A DNA stretch of 64,000 nucleotides, from NCBI GenBank assembly GCA_036346375.1, contig CM070515.1, positions 6,222,423-6,286,422 of the forward strand, in the 5' to 3' direction. The position numbers were made by a program, and so were the translations under genes. Of the stretch, positions 10,834 through 21,125 are shown one piece after another. Numbering within the stretch: position 1 is the stretch's first letter; each line of letters starts with the position of its first letter. This stretch comes from Guadua angustifolia. Lineage: Eukaryota; Streptophyta; Magnoliopsida; Poales; Poaceae. A model generated the notes under the pieces. That model saw only the letters and a program-made list of their open reading frames with translations, was not told where the DNA came from and searched no databases.

Positions 10834-13356
10834 GTTTTTCTTTTTTCGATAGAAATTTTTTAGAAAGACTCACATGTCAACATGAAATTAGTAAGGAGAG
10901 TGGAGAAGAGGATAGAATTTTTTTAGAAAGACCCGTATGTTAGCATGTAATCTTTTTATGAGAAAAGAGAGAAAGATGCAGACTAATGACTCACCACTGG
11001 TTTCTTTTAAAGTAGTAAAAATATTGGGTATAGTATATTTTTCTTACGTTATAATAACATTTTATTTATGTGATGTTCACTCATATACTCCATAGGCCAT
11101 CGTAAGCCAATAAGACGATATTATAGGTGGCGTTCTACGTAAAGAGTACAATGCAGAAAAAGACAAGAATGGAGAAAATCAGCATGATATTTTAGTGATT
11201 CAAAGTTCGGACAATGCGAAGAAAGAAAGAGGTTGCGTTTTAGGAATTCACCCGGCAAAAATAGAGAAGATGGTTCGTTACTATACGTGAATATGTGATT
11301 AGCTATCCTAATAGGAGAACAACGGCTAGATACCAATTCAAGGAGGATACAAAAACTGATGATGGCCAGTATTATTAAACAGAGATGGACTAGGTTGGAA
11401 TTTGCATGAGGAGATTTCTCAGCTAGGGTTCATCAACGCGCACACGCCTCCTGTGTTAGCCTACCGATTACTACTCCTATATCTTTTTAAGAAAAAAATG
11501 ATACTAGCACATATTTCTACTCTAAAAAAATTGTATATCTTAACATTTTCTGCAAATTTATAAAAATCACACTGCAATTTTCTTAAGATAAATAAAATAT
11601 GTTTTTTCATGCAATATTAATCGGTACTTAACCAAGTGCAAACAGTATGACGCTTTTAACCACATAAACAATGTAGCAATAATGTAATAGAAAATACACT
11701 CCAAACAATACATTCTGTAAAGACCGGTCTTGTAGAAGAAGCCAGCGAAGAAAGTTGGCACCATATTTTAGGAATTTGCCCATGCCAAAATAGATATAAT
11801 TGTTGGGTACTATGTGTCATTAAAGTGGAAACTTAATGAAGTTTATAAAGGAACATCATTTTAATTTACAATTAACAACTTGAAAATATCTATGTTCAAT
11901 TACCATTGTGTTAGGGTAACAAAGAATGGACTATATTTTTTTAACTTGGAGTTAGCCTTCTAGGTAGCCTGCATTACAATTTATTCGAAACAAAACATGT
12001 CCATTTTTTTTTTACAGGAAGTGTTATTGCATAATGTAAATTCATTGAGGAAATTAAGAGCTTAGTTACTGCAAGCTGCTCACCCCCACCCTTACTTTAA
12101 CAAGTAATTGAGGTTGAGTAGATGTATTATGTTATTTAATATGGTAATGTATGGTAGAAGGTCATTATTATTTTTAGAATTTGCGACTCACTAGTCTATG
12201 CATATTGTGGGCTTGGACTTATATTATGAAATGCAAAGAGTATTATAATCGGGACACGATTTGAATTGCAAGCAATTAATATGCTTTTGTTTAATGTGGC
12301 CATCAAAATTTTACGATCATATAGGACATCGTCTGAAACAAATAAAAAAGACAAGGTTCAGAAAATATATTAATACTTTTTAGTAGTTCTTATATTAATT
12401 TTTCAATGCCCCGTTTGTAAGCGTGCATAACCTAATGTGTTCTATTTCCATGATTTTTTAAGGGATTTTAAAACCAATGCTTTCTCCATTGCTATAGTAA
12501 CTATACAAGATATCAGAATGGATTTATTTTGACTCTTGACTAGAAAATTACATCAACAAATAGAGGAAAAGGTGTGGCTAGTGTCATATCATACGACGGA
12601 TCAGGGTTTAGCGCGACGAAGGCACTCCAGTCTGGTGTTGCTTCTCTGAGATGGTCCATGTTCGCTTTGGCCCTTCCATGTGCCATAACCCACCAAGTGA
12701 ACTAATGCACCTTCGTCAGACTGGATTGGTCGCTGACTACTAGGAACAATTCTTAGCATTGCTGACCCTGGCGTCTCTCATGCCGGACCAGTAGGTCAAC
12801 ATCTTCATGGCCGGCTGACAGAGACACTTAATTTAAAACATGAATGAAAGGTGGATGGTAATTAATTACCACTTCGCTTGCTTCAAATTTAATACATTGA
12901 AAGTGTGATGCATAGAAGTAATACTCATTATTGTCTCCGAGAATTCAGTGGCATGTTTTGAGGCGTGCACACAAATTGGAATTATGGGCTCATGGGTGCG
13001 GTATGTGTAGTGTGTTTTGATTAGTAGCACAATATAGTATTGGCCTTCATCATCTTACTATTAAATTATTTTAACGTAATATGGCCCATAAAAATTACAA
13101 AAATATTCTTATAATAAAAGATTTAAGTGTGATGGTTGTTAGACTAAATGATTAAGAATAATGGCTTTAAAGTTCCTCTCCTCTCCTTTACAAAATGTTT
13201 TTTTATGCAGTGTATCAAAATAATTATTCTATGAAGCTATTAAGCAGAGCATTTGCTCTGTGAAGCAATTAAACAGAGTATATGCTCCTTGTCATGTAGG
13301 ATTGTAGCAACCGAAGATGAACATTAAGTAAATACTTATGGTTGTTAATGACATCG
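10834..13356. other. Gene-free AT-rich intergenic stretch
   Basis: No credible coding exon was seen on either strand. Two stretches around 11210-11290 and 11740-11820 resemble each other (both contain TTTTAGGAATT and a nearby CAAAATAGA-like run) and may be old copies of one repeat. A GC-richer island at 12580-12840 has no reading frame I can identify. Confidence 0.6.
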
Positions 13357-13468
13357 GTTAATGACAATGGAGTTTCCTTGCTTCATCATGCTTCGGCCAT
13401 TAAAGTTAACAAGTTAATGACAATGGAGTTTCCTTGCTTCGTTATGCTTCGGCCATTAATGTTAGCAG
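13357..13468. repeat. Tandem duplication, two copies of a 56-bp unit
   Basis: The unit starting GTTAATGACAATGGAG at 13357 repeats at 13413 with a few changes. It lies directly left of a nested MITE pair. Confidence 0.85.
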
Positions 13469-13493
13469 AATGTAGAACAACCGATGCAATTTA

Positions 13494-13948
13494 GGGTGTG
13501 TTTGGTACAGCTCCAGCTCCACTAGATCTGTGGATCTAGTGGAGCTAGGTATTCTTAGGACCTGTTTGGCAGGGATTCAGCTTCTCCAGATTCTGAGAAT
13601 CTGGTGAAGCTGAAAATTTTAGAAGCTGGAGCTGTGAGTACAATAAGAGTGTTTAGATGGATCATCTTCTTTACATTTTAGACTAAAAATATAAACTTAA
13701 TTCACTTTAATTTAGGCTATAAGTTTCAGATCTCAGGTGAAGCTGGAATCTGGAGCTCTACCAACCAAGCCCTTAGCTCTATCAGATCCGTGGAGCTGGA
13801 GCTGGAGCTGTTGGTACATTAAGAGTGTTTAGATGGATCATCTTGTTTATATTTTAAACTAAAAATATAAGCTTAATTCATTTTATTTTAGACTACAAGT
13901 TTCAGATCTCAGGCGGAGCTGAGATCTAGAGTTCTACCAAACAAGACC
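13494..13948. mobile_element. Tourist-like (PIF/Harbinger) MITE, interrupted
   Basis: The element starts GGGTGTGTTTGGTA and ends in the complementary TACCAAACAAGACC. It is flanked by TTA on both sides (13491-13493 and 13949-13951), the duplication typical of PIF/Harbinger. A second related MITE (13558-13772) is inserted in it. The 3' halves of the two are alike (about 13629-13772 and 13804-13948), so they are members of one family. Confidence 0.85.
13558..13772. mobile_element. Tourist-like MITE inserted in another Tourist-like MITE
   Basis: The 215-bp element has ends GGACCTGTTTGGCAG and, read in from the right, GGGCTTGGTTGGTAG. TTA flanks it on both sides (13555-13557 and 13773-13775). It is the younger of the nested pair. 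Confidence 0.85.
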
Positions 13949-13951
13949 TTA

Positions 13952-14559
13952 ATCGGTGTCTCCTCAGCGGCATTCTTTGTTGGTATAAAAAGGCAAGGCT
14001 TATCCAACAGTAAGAGTAGCCGTATGCAATCAAAAGATAAGCTAAGAAAAGAATAATACACAAAGTACTCTAGGATTTTTAATTATCAAAAGAATTATAT
14101 CAATAAAAGAAAGAGATGAGAGAAAATATGATATGCAAAGATCCAGTATGTTTTAAGAAGAATTTATGCTTCTGCATATATAAAAATTACTTTTTGATTA
14201 AATTAAATTGTGCTAAACGATCTTGTAACTTCCGCATTTCATCTCGCATTCTTACACTTTCTCCCGAGCTAACGCGCGTGTCTGTAAAAAACCGAGGTCG
14301 CCGCGGCTGCTTGGGCGTCCAAGCCAGCTCTTTTGCCCTTAGCATGGATCAATCAAGAGAGCGAGCCCCCCTGAATTTCTCGAGACCCAACGGAATTAGA
14401 CCACTTCTTTAGATCTAATTTCCGGAGACCCGGTGGCCCAAACGGCATGTCGCCGGAGATGGAAATCGCTACGCTCGCCGAGACCTTTTTAGCTCTCGTG
14501 CTAAGGGCCGTGACGGCCCAATAACATCAACCGGGCGATTTCTCCATTGGGGACGCTAA
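13952..14559. other. Intergenic stretch with an unexplained GC-rich block
   Basis: The first part is AT-rich. The part from about 14220 to 14545 is much richer in GC and has several CTCGCCGAGACC-like runs. It resembles the leader or end of a larger transposon, but I found no domain, LTR border or duplication. An open frame at 14116-14412 has no recognisable content and I do not call it a gene. Confidence 0.4.
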
Positions 14560-14793
14560 GGGCCTTTTTTTTGTTTTAATTTTTGATTGTGAATTTTAGC
14601 TCTAAAAGCATAATTAAAAATAAACAGTTCGATTCTAAAATCTGATTCTCACAATCCAACTCATCCATATACACTAGAATCCATAACCCACTTCATATGT
14701 GCTTTTGGATTCTAGTTTTTGGAGAATCAGTTTCTCTACCACCACAATTTAGAATCAGCTTTTAGAGAATCCAAAGCTGAAACAAACAGGTCT
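14560..14793. mobile_element. Probable Tourist-like MITE
   Basis: The left end GGGCCTTTTTTTTGTTTT roughly mirrors the right end AAACAAACAGGTCT. TAA flanks both sides (14557-14559 and 14794-14796). The interior repeats GATTCT/AGAATC motifs in both orientations, allowing a long hairpin. The ends match only moderately. Confidence 0.6.
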
Positions 14794-15187
14794 TAAATAT
14801 CCTAAATTAGTTTCGGTTTGACAAATTTGGTTCATTTTTCACGGCAACATATGGACCATATAAGCTAAATCGATTTAGGTTCAACAAATTCGGTTCGCAA
14901 TTCATGAGAATTTATAGCAAATCTAGTAACTATTGATCGAGCGTTGCACAACAAATAGTTTTGGTTGTATCCGTCCATGTTCAGATTATTGACCAAAAAT
15001 TTGTCATGCCCCCTTGATTTGGCAGCTTTTGGCTAGTTTTTGCCAAATTTTGATCTGAAAACGTGATCAATATTTGTTTGTCAAAAATCCATTTCCTCTC
15101 CCGCTATGAGCCTATGACACATGGGGCATGATCTACAACGAAACTGAGAGTAGTTGTGACCATTTGAAAGAGTGGTTGTGAGTACTT

Positions 15188-15340
15188 GAAATCCCTCGGG
15201 AGCAGTGGTGAGGTAAGTTGTTTATTTTATAAGAGGTGATTTCATATTTTTCTTTTTAATAGTTACATAAATATTAAAGTATAAATAAAAAGTAGATAGT
15301 AATTACTTATCTCTTTGCTTATTTTAAAATGTATATAACT
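15188..15340 (-). repeat. Member of a dispersed MITE-like family also seen near 61.4 and 62.6 kb
   Basis: Read on the minus strand, the run around TAGTAATTACTATCTA and the nearby AAGAGGTG/CACCTCTT motifs match segments at about 61366-61470 and 62566-62660. The match is partial; borders and target duplications were not found. Confidence 0.5.
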
Positions 15341-15497
15341 TATATTAAAAAAATATATTAAAGCACTACTTCTTTTATTCACGTTTTACAAACTGCAGAA
15401 CAGAAGGGAGCTTCTGTTCCTGCAGTCTTATCCCTCCTGGACTCCTGGTGGTCATGCTGTGCATAGCATAGAAAGGAGCCAAATCCACACCACACCC

Positions 15498-18400
15498 ATG
15501 TTGCTCCTCATGTCCCCTACCGTCTCCTTCCTCGCCTCCTCTCCTCCTCGTGCCCGACCTCTCTCCACCGCCGCCGCGACCAATGTCTTCTCCAATCCCG
15601 GTAAGCTCCGCTAACACCTCCGCGAGCCAACGGCGGTGCATTCGTTAGGGTTGATTCTTTGATGGCTTATGCTCGGTACTTAAGTGGGTACAGAGTTATC
15701 CCTTATTGTGAACTGTGATGGAAAAATTGGTACGAGGATTGGTTCAGGTATGCACAATTGATTAGAGCCGTGGTGTCTCTGCTTCTCCGCGATGCGCTTC
15801 GCTCGTTGGGGAATTTCTTCGAACATGTCGTCTGCAGCAATTTCTTAGGACCTTGTGTGCATTATTTTTTGTCTGTAGAGGTTAGATTCATATTACCTCA
15901 ATTGAGCCTCAGAGAACTCACTGGAGGCACAAAGTTTGCTCCTTACCTGCTTAATGCTAATACCAATATGTCATGTCCCCTGGCCTGAATGCGATCCAGA
16001 CGTGAGACTCGCCGCAAGACGAAGAACAGAAGTTGCGTGAAGAACAAGAAGAAAGAAGAGAAGAAGTATTCTGTTTTCATTCATATCAGTTCTCCCCCAG
16101 CCAAGCCATTACAGGGTCTATTTATACCCCTTTAAGCACCTTGCTCTCTCACTGACACTGGGTCCCCTCAGTCATGACATTACCGTCCCCTCGAGAATTT
16201 GCTTGTCCTCAAGCAATAGCAGAGAATAATTCCCATAATTCCAGGATCCCATTGCATATAAAACCAAATCTCAAGTATTGTTGATTTGTCATCCTCATCT
16301 CCCAACAGCTGATCATCAAATCTGCCCTTGCACCTCCCTTCTTCAGCTTCTTTTCTCTTTTGTTGCGCAAAAGCAGCATATCCAGAACCAACATTTGCAG
16401 AAATCAAAAGTGCAGCAGACACACCGGCCGCTGACAAATTGTCATTTCCACGAGGAGCTCCAGGGTTCTTAATATCTTCATCATGTGCAGCGACAACAGT
16501 TTTTGCTTTGAGAGAAACTTCATCGTCAGCATCATTGAGTGCATCATCCCAGTTCCATATCTTGACAGTTCGGGCACTGATCCCACTAACAAAAAAGTTC
16601 TTCGATTTCTTTGAGAAAGCAACAGAACCAACAGCTCCCAAATGGCCTTTACCAATACCAATACAGCTTCTCTTTTCCATATCCCACAACCTCACAGTAT
16701 TGTCTTTGCTCCCAGTTACAACAAGTGTCTTCCCAGGAGCAGAGACACAAGTGTCAAGGCAAACAACAATTTCAGTGTGGCCAGCAAGCACATAAGAACA
16801 TGACATTGATGCAACATCATAAACACGGACCTGCTCCAAGTTAGTAGCTACAGCAAGATATTGTTCCTTGGTTGACTGACAGAACACATTAGCACCTATA
16901 CGTTTGGCCTCCAGATCAAAACCTTTTACTTGCTTCTCGACAATTTCATGTTCAAGAGCTACCTCCTCTTCTGCAACTTTGGCTCCATCTGATGAAACTC
17001 TATTTTCACAACAATCCTTCTTGAAACCCCCTTCCACTGGCTGAGATACAACATATGTAGTTGGTTCACTCATCTTCTTGTCAGCCAAAGTTGCCTTTTC
17101 AGTTTCTTTAATTGCGGACCCTCTTGGCACGGAGAAGTCATTACCTCTTCCTGCACTAGTTCCTGCAGCCTAGTGGATGGATTGCTCTTTCCAGCTATAT
17201 CAAGAGCACTGGCAGTTCCTTCTTCCATGGTTACTTTCTCATGCATTGCTTCCTCCAGCATACCAGATGAATTGCTCTTTCCCACCACATTAATGGTATC
17301 TGCAGTTTCATCTAGCAACATCTCTTCTTCACGCATCACTTCCTTCAGCATACCAGAATAATTAACCTGTCCCAATGCATCAACAGTATTGGCAACTTCA
17401 TCTACTTTTGTCACTTCTTCCTGCATCGACCCTTGCAGCAGACCAGATGAAGTGCCAATTTCAACCCTATCGACAGCATTGGCAGTTCCATTGCTCACTT
17501 CTTCCTGAAGAACTTCTTGCAGCACACCAGATGACCTGCCCTTCCCAACAACATCAACAGCATTGGCAGATTCTTCTCGTGTTGTCGCTTCTTCCTGAAT
17601 AGCCTCCTTCAGCACACTAGACGAGGTGCTCTGATCAACAGACTTGCACAGCACGTCGATCAAAACAGTATGTGAAACCAAGTCCGGCTGAACGCCCCTG
17701 TGCGGCATTACGTCGAATAGGTGCAGCGCGTCATCGCCGAGCAGGCAGGCCGCCTTGAAGGTGGGCCCGTCCTCAAGCGCAAACTCCTCCTTGACGAAGA
17801 GCGCGGGCACCTCCTTGAGGCAGGCGGCGAGGCCGGATGACTCCGGGGCAGCCTCAGCATCGGAGGTGGCGAGCTCGGCGGAGGCGTGGAGGCGGATGTC
17901 GGCGAAGCGGGCGTAGGGGTCAGCGATGGCAGCACGGTAGGTCGCGAAGTCGGCGCGGAAGACATCGCAAGGGTGGGAAGGTGGGGAAGGCGCGTCGGAA
18001 AGGGGTGTTGGAGGGGGCCAGGGGAGCCAGTACGATGAAGACGAGGCAAAGGGAAGCGGGTTGTTGAGGAGCGCGGTGATGGATTGCGGGACACCGCCGG
18101 GTGGCGCCGCGGAGGCGGAGGTGGGGAAGTCGGTGGAGAGGGAGGAGGATAGCGCGATGCATGGCGCACCGACGTCGAGGAGGAGCCGAATAGCGGCGGC
18201 GTGGCCCCCGACAACCGCGTGCATGAGTGGGGTCAGACCGGAGGCGTCGGGGTGGGTGGGGTCGGCGCCGGCAGCAAGGAGTTCAGCGACAGAGCCCGCG
18301 TCACCGGACTCCGCCGCCGCGCAGAGAAGCTCCTCCGGAGACGGCGTCGAGGGCGCGAAGAGCGAGGCTCTGATACCAACTGTCATGTCCCCTGGCCTGA

Positions 18401-19152
18401 ATGCGATCCAGACGTGAGACTCGCCGCAAGACGAAGAACAGATGTTGCGTGAAGAACAAGAAGAAAGAAGAGAAGAAGTATTCTGTTTTCATTCATATCA
18501 GTTCTCCCCCAGCCAAGCCATTACAGGGTCTATTTATACCCCTTTAAGCACCTTGCTCTCTCACTGACACTGGGTCCCCTCAGTCATGACACAATAGCTT
18601 TACGAGTATAGGCCACAGGCAGATGATGTCATGATGAGTACATTGGCCATGCCATTTTCTTCTGATGATATTGGTAACCACAACGCAATTGCTTGTTCGC
18701 ATTGCAGATGCTATGAGTTATGAGGCATACATACAAAGTTTCGTAATCGCCATGTTTAGGATACTGCACATTAGATCCAATTAAGTGGTTTGCCCTTTGT
18801 CATTGCTGTTGTTGCAGCCTCAAGACTGCAATGCAAGAATATTGCCTCGATGCAGAACCCTCTGAATATGACTGCCACCCATGTTTCTTTCACCAAGAAG
18901 AGGCCGGTTCTTGTCTACGCCTCCGCGGAGGCTGGTGCAGCTGATGCAGAGCAATCAGAGGAGCCGAAACCGGCGGCTTCAATCGAGGACATGCCGCTCG
19001 AGTCCAAGCAGAAGATGATTCTGGAGCAGAGGGCACGGATGAAGCTGGCCAAGAAGCTGAGGCAGCGGCGCAGGCGGCTTGTCCAAAAGAGGCGGCTGAG
19101 GAAGAAGGGCAGGTGGCCGCCTTCCAAGATGAGGAAGCTCAAGAATGTCTGA
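15498..19152 (+). CDS. PSRP5: Plastid-specific 50S ribosomal protein 5 (PSRP5), chloroplast precursor
   Basis: A small protein of the chloroplast large ribosomal subunit, found in plastid but not bacterial ribosomes. Exon 1 (15498-15600) encodes a Ser/Ala/Pro/Arg-rich transit peptide (MLLLMSPTVSFLASSPPR...) and ends at GTAAGC. Exon 2 starts at 18818 after TTGCAG and runs to the stop at 19150-19152. The junction restores an Ala codon, giving 145 residues. The C-terminus (about 95-145) is a basic run ending in LRKKGRWPPSKMRKLKNV, which I recall as the PSRP5 signature. A second in-frame ATG lies at 15510. The single intron is about 3.2 kb because a 2.6-kb retrotransposon is inserted in it; without that it would be about 590 bp. 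The ORF is intact. Confidence 0.9.
15969..16179 (-). repeat. 3' LTR of the gene-carrying retrotransposon
   Basis: A 211-bp terminal repeat. The motif TATTTATA at 16119-16126 (TATAAATA on the minus strand) is the LTR TATA box. The only visible difference from 18381-18591 is one A/T near 16030. Confidence 0.92.
16180..17130 (-). pseudogene. Captured WD40 segment resembling UTP13/TORMOZ plus an unidentified tail
   Basis: An open frame of 316 codons on the minus strand. From about residue 65 it reads as the N-terminal WD40 part of UTP13 (transducin beta-like 3; TORMOZ in Arabidopsis), a small-subunit processome protein. Visible repeats include GHTEIVVCLD...TVRLWDME and GHLGAVGSVAF...TVKIWNWDD, with a further AAHDEDI start. 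At about residue 230 the similarity stops and a stretch of unknown origin follows (SAAGVSAALLISANVGSGYAAFAQQKRKE...). The last about 30 residues run into the retrotransposon's 3' end. The fragment holds only two full WD repeats of a protein that has many, so it cannot do the parental job. It overlaps the upstream frame in a different register. Confidence 0.75.
17120..17640 (-). repeat. Tandem array of about six units of about 90 bp inside the chimaeric ORF
   Basis: On the minus strand each unit encodes roughly SSG-LQE-x-QEEV followed by an ANAVDxVGK-like stretch. The units have diverged clearly from one another, so the array is older than the insertion. I do not recognise the parent gene. Confidence 0.7.
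18367..18378 (-). promoter_or_regulatory. Primer-binding site of the gene-carrying retrotransposon
   Basis: GCTCTGATACCA on the plus strand is TGGTATCAGAGC on the minus strand, two bases inside the 5' LTR (18381). It is the same initiator-Met tRNA site used by the Copia element at 601-612. It shows the element is read on the minus strand and suggests a Copia-type helper. Confidence 0.9.
18381..18591 (-). repeat. 5' LTR of the gene-carrying retrotransposon
   Basis: A 211-bp repeat nearly identical to 15969-16179. TATAAATA on the minus strand (18538-18531) lies about 145 bases upstream of the chimaeric ORF's ATG, placed to drive its transcription. Confidence 0.92.
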
Positions 19153-19808
19153 CCGCCTGACCGGCATTGATGTCGGTCGCCGTTCTGCTGTAAACCTGTG
19201 TGTTCTGTTCCTCGAGCGCTGTCTTTTCTGAATTGATGCATTGGTGCTTGTTTTATCTGTACAATTTTTTTATCTATACAATTTTGCTGTTCTCACTTCG
19301 CAAATATATATTATCTGTAAAGTACAATTAATTTTTTACCATAATGCAATCTTCTTGCATAGCTATGAAGTTTGCTCCGCAGCATGTCCAAACAGGAAAA
19401 GTGAGGAGGATTGTGATTGACTTGGTGAGCCAACTTAAAAAAATAGTCTCTTTTTTGTGGAATGAAACCCAAGAATCGAAGGTTTACCGGTCTTTTGATT
19501 TTGATTAGGTTTCATGCCTAGCTTACCCCAACTTATTTTGAAAATATCATTTTTCAGGTAAGAAACCACTGCTCATCAGTCGTCAGTTGTATCTTGTCCA
19601 GATCTCGAACAAAATTCAACTGACATGATTTCAACAAAATTTCAAAGGACAGTATAAGGGTGTACGTCGGCCTGAAAACAGCTATAGTGAAAACGATTTT
19701 GTTGTTGTCAGGTGCAATCCGAATGATCTGAAGGAGCCATTTTGTTTGATTTGGTTCAACTAGCATCTTCCCTAAAGGTCAAACTGTTCTCCCTATTATT
19801 TGTCGTCT
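19153..19808. other. PSRP5 3' flank and intergenic DNA
   Basis: The first about 200 bases are probably the PSRP5 3' untranslated region. The rest is AT-rich with no recognised feature. Confidence 0.5.
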
Positions 19809-19811
19809 TTA

Positions 19812-20177
19812 GAGCAACCCCAACCCACCCCCTAAACCTCCCCCTATCTTAAATTATAAGGAGAATTAAAAAAATGTGAGCTCCAACCCAACCCTTATAA
19901 GCAACCCCTATTTTAGGGAGACCCCTTCTCACCCCTACATGTAAGGGCTTTCTTCTTCCCCCCTACTATTTTCTTCAACATTTTTTTATTTGTTATTTCT
20001 ATTTTTAGTAAATGATTCATGGGTGCAAAGTAATAATAATGTTTAGAAAAATAATAGGGGTGAGTGATAGGGAGTGTGGATTGAAGACAAATTTGATATA
20101 GAGTGCTTCTAATTTTTACACCACCCCTAAATGAGTGATTTAGGGGGAAAATATAAAGGTTTGGGTTGGAGTTGCTC
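19812..20177. mobile_element. Tourist-like MITE
   Basis: The left end GAGCAACCCCAACC mirrors the right end GGTTGGAGTTGCTC. TTA flanks both sides (19809-19811 and 20178-20180). It is about 366 bp. Its right half is included in the 1.03-kb segment that recurs at 25512. Confidence 0.82.
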
Positions 20178-21125
20178 TTATATGGATGTTTTGTGTTGAA
20201 GGTCACTCGCAGTTTGATGCGGTCGCCACAGTTTTCCATTTTGAACTGCACCGCATTGCTTTGTTGCAGGTGTTTGCAGGCTAAAAGTTTTTGTTGCATG
20301 CTGGAGCCTGGAGGGAGACACGATTGACCAGAGTTTTGGAAGACGGTACGTCGTGTCCTATGGCAGGCAGGTCTAGTTCGTTTCAGATTCTAGTTTGTGG
20401 GAGAGGTTGTTTCTGTTTGTAGGAAAACAAATCCAGTCGGCTAAAATTTCTATGTTTCCGACCGAGCTGCGAGAATCAGTAAGAATCAGGTTTCAGTCGG
20501 ATTCTAATTCTATATAGAGAGCAGCTTCTGATTATGAGAAAAACTGTCTAGAATCTTCTCGTTCGGCAAATAATTTGTTTTTTTTAAGCAGAAACTGAAA
20601 CAAACGGGGCCGCAGTCCTACAAGCTCGTGGATTGTTTGGTTTAATGACAAATTTACCTTACCAAACTTTCACAAAATTCGGTATTACAAAAACATGGAC
20701 ATCAACATTTTAGCTAAAAATTGGCAAGAAAATGAACTAGAGAGTCAAGGAAAAAAGGAGTTTTACATAGTAAAACCAAATACTTACTAAATTTGATCAA
20801 CGCTGCCAACATTTGGAATGGCAACAATTAGAAGTAAACCAAATAGGCATTGTAGTTCATGGTGTTTGTCCAAGTAAATATTCTGATCAAGCTAGGTGCA
20901 GCTTGTCTGGTTGATTCATTTTTTTAATTTTTTTTTGTTTGCCCTTGTTGTCTGTTGCATGCTATTGTAACGATGAATAATTAATTGTTTTCTCTTATAA
21001 ACTAAGTTTTGTTCACGTTGTCCGGGCTATCATCATTTGGTATCTGTTGCTGCTTGTTTCTGGAATCATTCACTTTGTTATTGTAGTGCAAACAAAGTCG
21101 GGAATGGAGTACTGTACGGAGTTTA
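20088..21125. repeat. Copy 1 of a duplicated 1.03-kb segment
   Basis: This segment matches 25512-26539 almost base for base. It starts inside the MITE at 19812-20177 and ends exactly where the PIF-like transposon begins (TTA at 21123-21125). It contains a small terminal-inverted-repeat element (20370-20611) and another MITE-like segment (about 20632-20850). No gene is present in it. Confidence 0.95.
20370..20611. mobile_element. Small terminal-inverted-repeat element (MITE)
   Basis: The left end GGTCTAGTTCGTTTCAG mirrors the right end CTGAAACAAACGGGGCC. GCA occurs on both sides (20367-20369 and 20612-20614). It recurs inside the second copy of the duplicated segment. Confidence 0.65.

Larger units (their letters stand above)
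17070..18386 (-). pseudogene. Chimaeric ORF: ankyrin, VPS54-like and PPR pieces plus a repeat array
   Basis: A 438-codon frame on the minus strand. Its ATG (18386-18384) lies in the last bases of the 5' LTR and it reads through the primer-binding site. Residues about 14-75 are ankyrin-like (ELLCAAAESGDAGSVAELL, GADPTHPDASGLTPLMHA), similar to plant RMT2-type arginine methyltransferases. Residues about 95-215 (FADIRLHASAEL, CLKEVPALFVKEEFALEDG) recall VPS54 of the GARP complex, from memory and less certain. A short pentatricopeptide piece follows (LFDVMPHRGVQPDLVSHTVL). Then come about six copies of a roughly 30-residue acidic repeat. The frame ends one register away from the downstream WD40 frame. 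Whether a protein is made is unknown. Confidence 0.72.
15969..18591 (-). mobile_element. LTR retrotransposon without gag/pol, carrying fused host gene fragments
   Basis: Two 211-bp LTRs (15969-16179 and 18381-18591) differ by a single base by eye. They are flanked by a perfect 5-bp duplication, CAATA (15964-15968 and 18592-18596). On the minus strand the 5' LTR is followed by a primer-binding site, and a purine tract (CGAGGGGACGG) precedes the 3' LTR. No protease, integrase or reverse transcriptase is present. The 2.2-kb interior is instead a mosaic resembling ankyrin, VPS54-like, pentatricopeptide and WD40 (UTP13) coding pieces in the element's sense direction. The architecture resembles gene-transducing elements such as maize Bs1. 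It sits antisense in the PSRP5 intron. Confidence 0.92.

Noticed and set aside
14116..14412. A 98-codon open frame as a small gene
   Set aside because: No domain, no splice context, and the composition changes abruptly in the middle.
17120..17640. The repeated units as a CRISPR-like array
   Set aside because: The units are coding, diverged and about 90 bp, without conserved repeats and unique spacers, in a plant nuclear genome.
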